Positions 12,195 through 22,688 of a stretch of 64,000 nucleotides of DNA are shown piece after piece (position 1 is the stretch's first letter; every line of letters starts with the position of its first letter). Under the pieces are notes generated by a model. That model was not told the DNA's origin, made no database searches, and saw only the letters and a program-made list of their open reading frames with translations. Where the stretch lies: contig NC_133530.1 in NCBI RefSeq assembly GCF_048544455.1, positions 17,165,748 to 17,229,747 on the forward strand. The letters are read 5' to 3'. This stretch comes from Silene latifolia. Lineage: Eukaryota > Streptophyta > Magnoliopsida > Caryophyllales > Caryophyllaceae. Position numbers and translations under genes: made by a program.

Positions 12195-15100
12195 TTACCT
12201 GCCATCTCCAATGGGTGAAGCAAAATTAGGGAGACTGTATAGATCCGAGTCCTTACCACTAGTGCTACCATCATCATTTATTGGAATTCTTACTGTATGA
12301 TCTCCATAATTCTCGAGCTTATCAAATGATTTTCCACTTCTATACTTTTGATGGCTTCCCATTCTCTTAATTCCTTCTAGTTCCATGGCTGCTTCCTTCA
12401 TTGTCGGCCTATCGTCTCCTTTCAACCTCAAACACCATTTTGCTAGATTAGCAACTTCCTTTATTTGCGCAACTTGTATCGGATCATTTGTTATGTTGTC
12501 ATCGACAATGTCGAACAAACGATCATCCTCTTTCATTTTAAGAAGGAAGAACATAGCAAGGGATCACTCAGCCTCCGGCTTACCATAAGATAGCGCTTTT
12601 TCCCTGGTTAATAGCTCAAGCAATACTACTCCAAAACTATAAACATCACTCTTTTCAGTTAAGTCAAATGTTTGCATGTATTCAGGGTCCAGGTATCCTT
12701 GCGTGCCCACCACCATAGTGGCTAATTGACCTTGGTCCAATGGAACTAATTTCGACGCCCCAAAATCAGCCACCTTAGCCGTGTAACTCTCATCTAAGAG
12801 TACATTCATTGACTTCATGTCCCTATGAATGATCGGGGTGGAGATTGTGGTGTGTAGATACGCTAACACATCAGCTATTTCTGATGCAATCCTTAGACGC
12901 AAGTTCCATGTAAAATGGGACGCTTTTCCTTCGTCGTGCAAGTGATCAAACAATGTCCCATTGTTAACAAACTCGTACACGAGCATAGGTACTTCAGTCT
13001 CCAGACAACAACCTAACAATTTGACTACATTTCGATTGTTGATTTGCGAAAGAACGAGAACTTCGTTGATGAACTGCTCTACTTGATTATGATCCACCTT
13101 AAGAGATCTTTTAATGGCAACTGGCTGGTTATTGGATATAACTCCCTTATAAACAACTCCAAAACCGCCTCTTCCGATTATATTGGCTTCGTTATATTTG
13201 TCCGTTGCATTTTCTAACTCTTGTGCTGTGAAGATCTTCACAACATCCATTCGAGACACCTTTTGATGTAAAATATCACCTCCATTATCACGGAAGTTCT
13301 TTTCTCGTAGTTTAGTGAGTTTTCTTTTCCCGTGTCTATAATGAAAGATAAAGGCGACTACGAGCGAAATTACAATAACACCACCAATACCTAGAAAATA
13401 AAAACACAAGGTCATTTATCGTGTGAAGGAACTGGATACCCCTTTCAGTTAGCCTTCCTTAAGACGGTTTTACATTAATATCTTGTAGAACGGCCTTCCT
13501 TATGACGGTTTTACATTAATATTGTATAAAACGGATATCAACTGGATAAACATGATTGATAATGTTATAAAGTACTTCCAGAATGGATCCGTTTTACAAT
13601 ATACTTGTATTGGCCGCCTTAAACATGAATAGTTGTGGCCCTTTCTGGAGAATTATATTTTCACATTCTGAGTTTTTTTTAGGAATTAGTACCTGCGGTA
13701 ATGATAACTGGTGCAAGGCTGCAAGCCAAGCCTTGGTATTAGAGATGCAACCATGAGTTACCGTACCATTTCCATGGTAACCTTTTGGGCATTCACAGAC
13801 ATAGCTCCCGTTGGTGTTCCGACAAAACTCTGGTTTCTCACAATTATTTTGGCCCTTACACTCATCAATATCTGATCAAATACAATACCTATAGTGTCAA
13901 CAATATTTAGTAGGGTAGAAGACGAATTAAAGTGCTAGTCCGGATTGTGTATCCATATTAATATTTTCCGAACACAGATATCAATATGTGATCCAAATGT
14001 TTCTTTCAATGTTCGGTTATCTAAAAGTCATTGGATGTGAATTGTGATGAGAATATCCATATTTTGGAATTTACTTGAATAATCAAGTTTGAAATAATAT
14101 GGTATTCATCACTCTGCATGATTTTCTCTTGTATAGTTGTATCCCTACTCCAGTGATCTCTACATAAAATTTAAGTATTACTTACATATTCTTTTATTTT
14201 AACCCATTCTTAAGTTATACTCCGTATCAAGTAAGTGTCTCCAATTCAAGAATTATATTATGAAAGTTTTAAAAACACTTGAAAAATGGAACAATTTCAA
14301 AATAATACTGAAATATAAGATAATTCTATCAACCCCATGATGAGGATCACAATCTAAAGGCTAAATACACTCATTTAATAAAAAAAAATCGATACTATTT
14401 CCATTCGGCTGAATTCCATACTTTTGCTCAAAATATATCTCACATATATTGAACAAATGTATGTTTCAAACGGACGGACGGAGTATTAAACTATAAGAAA
14501 AATTAGTAAGTTATAGAAAATTATATTTTTAAATGGGATGTGATATCCAAAAATTTTAAAATTTTATTTTCGGATGGGTTTTGTTTAGTTTGAGTTTTGG
14601 GATTCAAATCATATTTACCAAATTAAATGAAATACTCAGTAATAAAACTCAATAAACTAAAGAAAACATTCAAGCAAGTTGAATTATACAAGAGAAATTC
14701 AAACGTTATCACAAATTCTTTGGAAATTGATAATCATTAACACTTTCAGTTTCAATCAATTGTTTACCTTTTCATATTTTCTAAGATATACGGAGTTCCG
14801 TAAACAAAGGTACTGTAATAAAATGACTAAGATGTAAACTGTAAGAAATAAATATGAAATGAATTTTTGTTACCTTGGCAGCCTCGAGGAAGGTAAGGAT
14901 TCCCCGAAAAGCCAATCTTGCAATCACAACGATACCCATCTTGGTCGGGCGTTAAATCTGAACAATTTGTGTTCTTCTTACACAAGCAACTCCCTTCTTT
15001 TTTAGCTTCGGAGCAATTCTTAGTTCCGATTCCCCAATTGAATACCATAGGAATCAATGGCCATTGTGAATAATAATCAGATGATTTAGTCAAATTCCGT

Positions 15101-15774
15101 TCAGAAAAAGTGAAGGCATCGTTCGCGACAGGGTATGCCGCACTACATGGATTAGACTTAACCCATGTATGGTTATCAAAGCTGTGTGCTGTGACAGTTA
15201 TGTTGGTTACGCCATCAGGTATTGAAGCTTCACAACAGCCCACTCCGTTACAGTCATTGTTGTTGACAACATCGTTGAGCTCGTCGCACTGTGTCATGCA
15301 TCCTGTGTAGTATTTCTCGCCGTAGCGTTTGCCCGTAAACCAGGCGTAGGTGTCGCACCCTATTGCCACAAACTTGTTTTTGCTGCTAGAAATTGTAAAC
15401 GTTCCCAAGTCTAAGCTACTTTGCCCAGAATCAGATGGATTGTCGCAATCATATGCAATATAGCTATGGAGGCGAATTTCGGCCTCTTCTAGGGAAATGT
15501 TTAGTATTTGGATGTTTGAACCGAGAATTGGTTTGGGAGGATTGAAAGTTTTATTACATGTGAGGCTCATTATGGGGTAAGAATTGGGATCATCCTTATC
15601 TTCGTAGTAACACCCCTCTTCTATCCTAAATGGGTAAGGAATGGCAATCCCTCCACACTCTGAGGTACAATGTGGCTCGATAACAAGTGATGATGGTGGT
15701 CCATCATAACCCGATATTAATGGTGTTAATACCACATTAATGAGAAATATTAGGGCATGTTTTTGATACCCCAT
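12195..15774 (-). pseudogene. WAK-like gene A: receptor kinase with two disabling lesions
   Basis: Exons (minus strand): 15774-14874, 13871-13693, 13390-12195, in phase 1 like paralogues B, C and D. Exon 1 encodes a signal peptide and a Cys-rich galacturonan-binding WAK domain (CGGIAIPYPFRIEEGCYYED). Exon 2 encodes a calcium-type EGF repeat (DIDEC start). Exon 3 encodes a membrane segment and a Ser/Thr kinase with GRGGFG loop, VAIK lysine, HRDMK loop and DFGAS. The family perceives cell-wall pectin at the plasma membrane. Lesions: exon 2 is 8 bases longer than in the other copies (13713-13728, GCAAGGCT then GCAAGCCA), shifting the frame, and TGA at 12564-12566 truncates the kinase C-lobe where paralogues have Arg. 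Both need confirming, because consensus errors are suspected elsewhere in the window. Confidence 0.85.
13453..13533. repeat. 41-bp tandem duplication in intron 2 of gene A, MITE-like
   Basis: CCTTCCTTAAGACGGTTTTA at 13453 is repeated with small changes from 13494. A related sequence in opposite orientation occurs near 13575-13625 (ATCCGTTTTACAATATA), so this may be one end of a MITE with GACGG-type termini. The boundaries are not clear. Confidence 0.4.
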
Positions 15775-16909
15775 GCTTAATGGGTTTTTATTTTGTTTAA
15801 TTTTTCAGGAAAAGAAGTGATTATTTTGTGAGAGTGTTAATTTTGTTTGTATGGACATGGCTTAGCACATCAAAATATCAGAATTTAAGCTGGACGACAA
15901 CCTCGAAGAGCCGAATAATTCAGCTAAAACATGGAGCAAGTTGATTGAGGATATGGACAAATTAAGATGCAAGGACCGGTGCTGCAAGAAACTTTTGAGA
16001 GATTCAACAAAATAGAGTATTACTTAAGAGTTAGCAATATGGCATAGTTGATCTTATATAAGAATTGTATATTTGAGTAAACAGTTACTCGGTCTTAAAA
16101 CTATAATTAAATTCTCATAAAAAATATTAAGGTTAAGCAGTTTAATTTCTAGTTGTATCTGATTATGTCAAATTGTATTTTTCTTTTATCATTTTACAAA
16201 GTATAGTTGCTATTCACTTTATAAAGTAAACTTGATTAATTCTTCTGAGTTTAACATTTGCTTGATGTTGTCAAAGTCTGTGCATAGTCATCTGAGAAAT
16301 ACTTCCAAGTAACATTATAGATTTTGATGCTGACTGAGTAATGTATGGGTGAGCAAAACCGTATACCTGGTACGGTTTTGTAAACTTGATTAGTTCTTTT
16401 GAGTTTAACATTTGCTTGATGTTGTCAAAACCTGTGTGTCATCTGAGACATACAACATTATAGATTTTGATGCTGATCGAAGAGGTCTTGATTCTTGAAG
16501 TAATTCACAGATACACGGAGGTTGTACATAAAGTGTCCCGGACAGGCCAACTGTATACATTCTGGTCCGTTCTCCGCGTCTACAAGTATGTGGTGACCGG
16601 CGTTCGGTCGGTCAGGTCCAACCTCGAAAAAGTCCTCATATTATCTTCCTTATTAGAAACGGTCCGATCCACCTCTAAAAAACCGGACCTTGAGAGTTTC
16701 GGTTCGGTCCAGTTCCGGACTTGTGAACCCCTTTAAACAGAATAATTTCTCCTAAACAAGCAAATTTTAAACAGACCGTCTTGCTTGTGACTGTTACATA
16801 CCCTCCTCCCATTTGTTCCTGGTAATAGATGACGTACAAGCTTGTGCTGGAATAGTGCTGTAATTTGTGAATTTTAAATGTCTAATTCCTTAGACCTTAC
16901 TCTAATTGG
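15775..16909. other. Upstream region of gene A, homologous to that of gene B
   Basis: No gene. Segments near 16100-16740 match the DNA upstream of gene B (32640-32757 and 48417-48890) in the same order, including CTTTATAAAGTAAACTTGAT, GAGCAAAACCGTATA and a CGGTTCGGTCC-rich block. The stretch at 16264-16280 is the uninterrupted version of the site that holds the 15.6-kb insertion at 32763-48411. Open frames here are not conserved in reading frame between copies. Confidence 0.75.
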
Positions 16910-16914
16910 CCAAG

Positions 16915-17381
16915 TGTCACGGTCCGCTACTTTTGCCGGACCGTGGCGCGCACCCTTGCCCCTTCTCAAGGCAAGATGCAAGCGACAAGGATCTTCGTAC
17001 TAGTGAGGGATCACCCACTAGCACGATACTCGGGTCTCGGGTCGGTGTGTGTCGGGAATCCTAGTCACGATTATCAAGTCCGGCACACGAAAGCAATAAA
17101 AGTAAGCAATACGATTATTGAAAGCGAGCAACAAGCAACAACAAGCTTTTGGATGAGAAGCGGTTTTTCATTGACTAGCACTTCTCAAAGAGGGAAATTT
17201 GATAGTTTGGTCCTGGTAGCAGGATACATTGAATTTACAAGTTTAGTTCAGAATAGCGATATACCTATTTATGGAAACCTATTCTAAAACTACTAAGAAA
17301 ATACTTACTACAAATGTACAAGGAAAATGAAATTACATAAGCATAAATAAATCTAAGGGCTCAAGTGTGCGGATCGTCACA
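16915..17381 (-). mobile_element. Solo LTR with 5-bp target duplication CCAAG
   Basis: 467 bp. On the minus strand it reads from TGTGACGATCCGC to GGACCGTGACA, so it has TG...CA ends. It is flanked by CCAAG at 16910-16914 and 17382-17386. No internal retroelement sequence remains, as expected after LTR-LTR recombination. It lies between divergent genes A and C. I saw no counterpart in the homologous B/E interval. Confidence 0.8.
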
Positions 17382-17665
17382 CCAAGCAACACCTTTTTGC
17401 CCCACTGGAAGCTTTCAATACTTTGTGGTTATTTAAATACATTTGAACATGAAATTACCAAATATTCTACATTTACATTAACCTTTTTGACATTATCCAC
17501 CTTTTCCTAAAGTGTCCCATATTCTTTGAACGTTGAAATTAAACCATCATTGACTTAAATCCACCATCTCCACCAAATCATCCCTTTAATTTGCTTTCCT
17601 AAAGCTTCCCTTTATTCAATCATAAACCTCACTATAACAATTATCACATGGTCACAAAAGAAATA

Positions 17666-17857
17666 CTCCCTCTGTCATATGGTTTTGGCACAAAAACCAG
17701 GAAAAAAGGAGGAGATCAATTAGAAAATGACAAGTGAACTAAATTTTGTGGGAATGAACAAATTGTTCATCAAATTCATTTTTAAAATAGAAAGGACAAC
17801 AATTGACCGAGACATCCAAAAATAGAATATGACAACAAATGACTGGGATAGAGGGAG
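17666..17857. mobile_element. Stowaway-type MITE, TA target site
   Basis: 192 bp with ends CTCCCTCTGTC and, on the opposite strand, CTCCCTCTATC, flanked by TA at 17664-17665 and 17858-17859. This matches the Stowaway/Tc1-mariner MITE signature. It lies about 370 bp upstream of the start codon of gene C. Confidence 0.8.
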
Positions 17858-18167
17858 TAAAATTATATGTTAATTCCTCCGCACGGGTTATCTGTTTACC
17901 TTTTCCATTGTAGGGTTGTCTTATTTATCTGTCCACTTGTCATTCATTAACTAAAACGACAAATGGTCCTCTTTTCTTTCTATAATCTTTATATCAAAAA
18001 TAAAGATAAACAAATGACTGAACATACGAGGTGTATCATTACATCGCAAGTCATAACTCAAGTGTTTTTTAATAATGCCTGAACAAATTACGCGTACTTT
18101 GTTTTTCCGGCTTAACCGTCCAATTACTCTTCTTTTCCTCATAATGCATGTAATACTCCATTACTCC

Positions 18168-18174
18168 TATATAA
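18168..18174 (+). promoter_or_regulatory. Probable TATA box of gene C
   Basis: CTATATAACTAAG lies 57 bases before the ATG at 18231, leaving room for a 5' leader of about 30 bases. The same box and flanks are kept in the promoter of copy E (63749-63755), which supports it as functional in origin. Confidence 0.55.
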
Positions 18175-18230
18175 CTAAGTCAATGTACGTACACTCTCCA
18201 ATTATCACACAATCTACACTTAAAATTAAA

Positions 18231-21200
18231 ATGAGATTAACCAATAATTTGGTCCTAATATTTGTTATTATTACAACCATGAAACTCTTATTCACGTCGG
18301 CCGTGGTAGTGATCGGAGTCGAGGAGGGAGCGACACCCACCCGATTAACATTACACGAAAAATGTCCAAACAAATGTGGTAACGTAACAATCCCGTACCC
18401 ATTTGGTATAGGAAAAGGATGTTATTACAACGACACAATCGACGACCTTTTTTACAAAATCGATTGTGAAACTAATTCCCACAACGACCCACCTCGACCC
18501 ATGTACGGTGGACTAGAGGTGCTAGACATCGCGTTACCTGAAGGAGAAATTCGAATCTCTAACACAATTTCTCACATTTGTTTCGACAAAAATGGTAAAC
18601 AAATTTTACAAAATAATTCGACTCTCACCATGGGACGATTCACCATTTCGAGTACAAAAAATGTTTTCGCGGCCATAGGGTGTGACACTTACGCTTGGTT
18701 CGAAGGGATGCGTCAAGAACGATCATACCATACAGGATGTATGTCAGTATGTGACACAATCAACGACATTGTTGCGAATGGAACGTGTAAAGATCTCGGT
18801 TGTTGTACTACTCCGGTCCCTGAGGGTGTGACCAATATTACGATTGAGGCTCAAAGTTTTGCTCAACATAAGGATGTTATAGGGTTTAATCCTTGTGGGT
18901 CTGCCTTCGTCGTTGAAAAGAATAACTTCAATTTTAGTATTGGTAACTTGACTAAGGTGCCCAATAAGCCGGGAGAGCTTCCGGTTGTTTTTGATTGGAT
19001 GATTGGAACCGAGATTTGCTCAATAGCTCGAGCAAGAGGGAAATGCTTGTGTAAGGGAAATAGTATTTGTGATGATTCGAGTATTAATGTTGGATATCGA
19101 TGCAAGTGTAAAGATGGATACTCAGGCAACCCATACTTACCTAATGGCTGCAACGGTACATTTTATTTAGAGTAAATTAAAAATTACTCTCTTTTAAAAT
19201 TCTGTTTTCTAAAATTACTCTCTTATATAATTTTTTTTCTAAAATTACTCCCTTAATATGCACTTTTATCAAAAATTGCTTCAAAATTTAAATTTAGGTG
19301 ACCTATTACGTCTGTTTTTTAACTAATTCTCCATTGTTATACGTTTCAAAGTATAAATTGGCTAAAACACAAATGAAATAAGTTTATAAAATGACGAAAT
19401 AAGTAACTTAACTTGGTGTTTTGAAGCATTTTTTGATAAAAATGTTTTTGAAGGAGTAATTTTAGAAAAAAATTATATAAAGGAGTAATTTTAAAAAATT
19501 GGATTTTAAAAGGGAGTAATTTTTAATTTACTTTTTTATTTATTTACTAGCAATTTATTCGAAATTCATCAAAATTTATGATATAAATTAGTCTATACTC
19601 TCTCTGTCCCAATCATTTGCTTATTTTTTTATTAAAATTAACCCTAAAAAGAATATAAAAAGGTAAATAAATGAATGGTACGCAGGGAGTATGTTAGTAC
19701 ATTACGTGTTTGCAAATATTTCTAATTTCGATTTGTGTTAATTAGATGTGGATGAGTGTGCTGATCAAGGGCTCAACAATTGTAAAAAGCAAGAATATTG
19801 CATCAACACTAATGGCGGTTTCAGTTGTCGTTGTCCTAAGGGCTTCCATGGCGATGGCACAAAGACGGGTACTTGTATTTCTTATCAGAAGGAAGCATCT
19901 TCAACTTCATTCAAGGTCTCAGTTGGTAAGCAAGAACCTAACTAATATGCATCATTAAGTCTTATGCTATGCTTATTTTTCACAGAGTAGAATACTAATC
20001 TCGTCGGTCTCAGTCATTTGTTTACCTCTGTTGAACAAATTCCGTCATAATGAGTTTGCTGACTACTCTCGTCTTTCAAGTGAATTCCATACATTTGATT
20101 AAAATATACCTCACATAAATTAAACAATCGTATGTTGTTTGGCCGGACTTTTAGAAGTGTTTTTCCACTGAATAAACACAAGCTAGGCCCAAACAATCAA
20201 TTTTGAAACAGTTAAAACAACTTCTTTTAAGCCCAAAAGTCAATTTCGAGAGCCAGAAGAAGTTGAAGCACCAATTTGGTGATTTTAGCTTTTACTTTTA
20301 TTTTAAAGAGTTTTAATTTATAAATGACAAATTGTATGTTGTAAACATGTCAAAATAAAATAAAATTAATACTTATTAATTCATATTTTTTCATTCTCTA
20401 CAAATCGAGAATCATCTTGATATACTTTTCAACAAAAAAATTTGTTTTTCATCCGCTTACGTAAAAAATCTTGTTGAGAAGTCATTTTTTTTTTTTTTTG
20501 TAAAATGTTAGGCCAAACACCTACAATTTTATCAAGAAATAGCTTATTAAAAAACTCATTTCTAAAAGCAAAAACAGTTTTTCTAATGCGAGGCCAAACA
20601 TGCCTTATATTTGTTGTAGAAGCGAGATGTTGACGAGTTTGATGAATACTTGTTAGGTGTTGGAGGTCTCATCATTGCTTCAATAATGCTAGCATTCGTG
20701 CTATTTTGGCAACGCGAGAGAAAGCGCCTAAGGATAGCTCGACAAAGCTTCTTCACAGAAAATGGAGGTCACTTATTGCATCAAAGGCTTTCTTCTGGAA
20801 GAGATGTATCAGTTGAAATGCTAAAAATATTCACCATTGAAGAACTCGAAAAGGCTACTAACAAATGCAATGACAATAATATCATAGGCAAAGGCGGATT
20901 TGGCGTAGTATACAAAGGAACCTTAGATAACAATCAAGTAGTTGCCATCAAGAGATCCCTCAAAGTAGACTCGGCCCAAACCGAGCAATTCATTAATGAA
21001 GTCGTTGTATTGTCTCAATTGAATAACCGGCATGTGGTGAAGCTCTTAGGGTGTTGTCTTGAGACCGAGTTACCATTACTTGTGTACGAGTTTATCGACA
21101 ATGGAACATTACATGAACACTTGCATAATGAAAGGAAGGCATTTCTCCTTAAGTGGGATATGAGGCTCAAAATCGCGTCTCAAGTGGCCGAGGTTTTATC

Positions 21201-21867
21201 CTATTTGCACACCACAATTTCGATACCTATAATTCACAGAGATATCAAGTCGACCAACATTCTCCTAGACCGTAATTACATGGCCAAAGTAGCCGATTTT
21301 GGAGCATCAAGGTTGGTTCCGATGGATCAAGCTCATTTAGCCACCATGGTTATAGGAACATGTGGTTATTTGGATCCTGAGTACTTACAGACAAGTGAAC
21401 TGACCCAAAAGAGCGATGTCTACAGCTTTGGAGTTGTTCTGGTCGAACTTTTTACTAGAGAATATGCAGTTTCTTCTAATAGACCGGAAAATGAGAGATG
21501 CCTAGCCAACTTCTTTCTAATGAAATTGAAGGAAGATCGATTTCTCGAGATCATTGACAAAACAATAGCAAGTGAAGAAATGTTGGGGCAAGTAAAAGAA
21601 CTAGCTAATCTTGCTCAATGGTGCTTGAGATTAAAGGGTGATGAGAGACCAACTATGAAGGAAGTTGCGGCCGAGCTAGAAAGAATAAGAGGAAGGGTTC
21701 GATCACAACCGTTGAGTATGGTGAACCAATACGACAATGATGTATACTTGCACGGTGAGTCGTCGAGACGAGGGGAACAAAGTGATAGTTGTCATAAGGG
21801 AAGTACCATGGAGTCTTCTAATAGCCAGATTAGTAGCCTTTTGGCATCCTTAGAATATGGTAGATGA
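18231..21867 (+). CDS. WAK-like gene C: wall-associated receptor kinase-like protein, 771 aa
   Basis: Exons: 18231-19155, 19746-19925, 20657-21867, joined in phase 1. The start was chosen by match to gene D (MRL.NN) and its position after the TATA box. Domains: signal peptide about 1-30; galacturonan-binding Cys-rich domain from Cys45; EGF-like Cys cluster to about 308; calcium-binding EGF 309-368 (DVDEC start); transmembrane about 370-385; kinase about 440-720 with loop GKGGFG 446-451, Lys467, HRD 562-564 and DFG 582-584. The RD-type loop suggests an active kinase. Expected role: plasma-membrane sensing of pectin or its fragments. Odd point: residue 604 is Cys (GTCGY) where gene D has Arg. 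It is divergent from gene A and tandem with D. Intron 1 holds two MITEs and intron 2 probably another. Confidence 0.9.
19170..19533. mobile_element. Long foldback element in intron 1 of gene C, 9-bp target duplication
   Basis: Inverted arms of more than 100 bases (outer ends RAGTAAATTAAAAATTACTC on each strand, with repeated AAAATTACTC blocks) surround a short centre. TTTTATTTA flanks both sides (19161-19169 and 19534-19542). The 9-bp duplication suggests a MULE-type foldback MITE. The insertion begins only 14 bases after the splice donor of exon 1. Confidence 0.8.
19598..19689. mobile_element. Short Stowaway-type MITE in intron 1 of gene C
   Basis: 92 bp starting CTCTCTCTGTCCC and ending GCAGGGAG, flanked by TA on both sides (19596-19597 and 19690-19691). 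It lies 56 bases before the acceptor of exon 2. Confidence 0.65.
20131..20606. mobile_element. MITE-like insertion in intron 2 of gene C
   Basis: The ends carry inverted TGTTTGGCC motifs (GTTGTTTGGCCGGAC against CATGTTTGGCCTCGC on the other strand). Interior pieces such as CTTTTAGAAGTG and TTCTAAAAGC are also inverted. The intron of gene D lacks this block. I could not fix a clean target duplication. Confidence 0.5.
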
Positions 21868-22688
21868 GTGTGATTCCCAAGATGTCATTTTGGGTTAAAC
21901 GGGTCATTGATTTTAAACCGGGTAGATGGGTTGAGTAAGATAAAGTTGATGAGCTGCTTAAAATAAATGAGTTAAACAAGTCAGGTTAGGTTATGAGAAA
22001 GTTAAATGGGTTAGGCTATGATTGAAGTGTATGACCCATGTAAGTAAATGAATTGGGTTCAAGTTGGAGGTAGATCGATGACTCATTTATATGTGACACG
22101 AACAGGAACTCGACCCAGTTGTTATTTTCGGTTTTAAGATGCCTTATCTTGTTTTTTTAAGATCTACCTTTTCTGTCATTGAAGTTACATCTTCTTTGTA
22201 GTTGTTGCCTTAGTTAATTGTATTGAACCATCTTTGTCTTTCCACAGGAATCTTACATCTTTAAAAAGACCTTTGATAGTTTGATACGTGAAATTTATTA
22301 CATGCACTTTTTTTTGGGTACGCTATTAGTATATTCAGTAAGTCTCCTTTGTGACGGGTTAAGTATCATCCACATGGGTAGATAAAACAAAAATTAAAGT
22401 GCATTAGGGAGTCACAAATGATTTGTCATATTGACTCATGTGGGTATTACTTGACCTGTTACAAACTTGTGACGGATATCGGCCATCACAAACAAGATCA
22501 ACCCTTCAACTTGTTGTCCTAAAGCTTCCCTATATTCAACCGTACCTCCCTCCATAAATATTGTCACATGATCACAAAAGAAACCAAACCATAAGTAAGC
22601 TAGCTACACTATAATACAACAGTTTTTGACTCATTATAATATTATTCAAACAATTTAAATAAATTAAATCACATAATCTACACAAAAA
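21868..22688. other. Intergenic region between genes C and D
   Basis: No gene. It holds the 3' flank of C, a MITE-like inverted-repeat block at about 22348-22492 (ends TTTGTGACGG and, inverted, TTTGTGATGG), and the upstream region of D. The last part (22490-22640) resembles the sequence near 17570-17660 upstream of C (CCTAAAGCTTCCCT, ATCACAAAAGAAA), consistent with tandem duplication of the gene with its promoter. Confidence 0.6.

Noticed and set aside
16467..16736. Open frame upstream of gene A
   Set aside because: The homologous DNA at 48640-48890 does not keep the frame and no motif is recognisable; it is non-coding upstream sequence.
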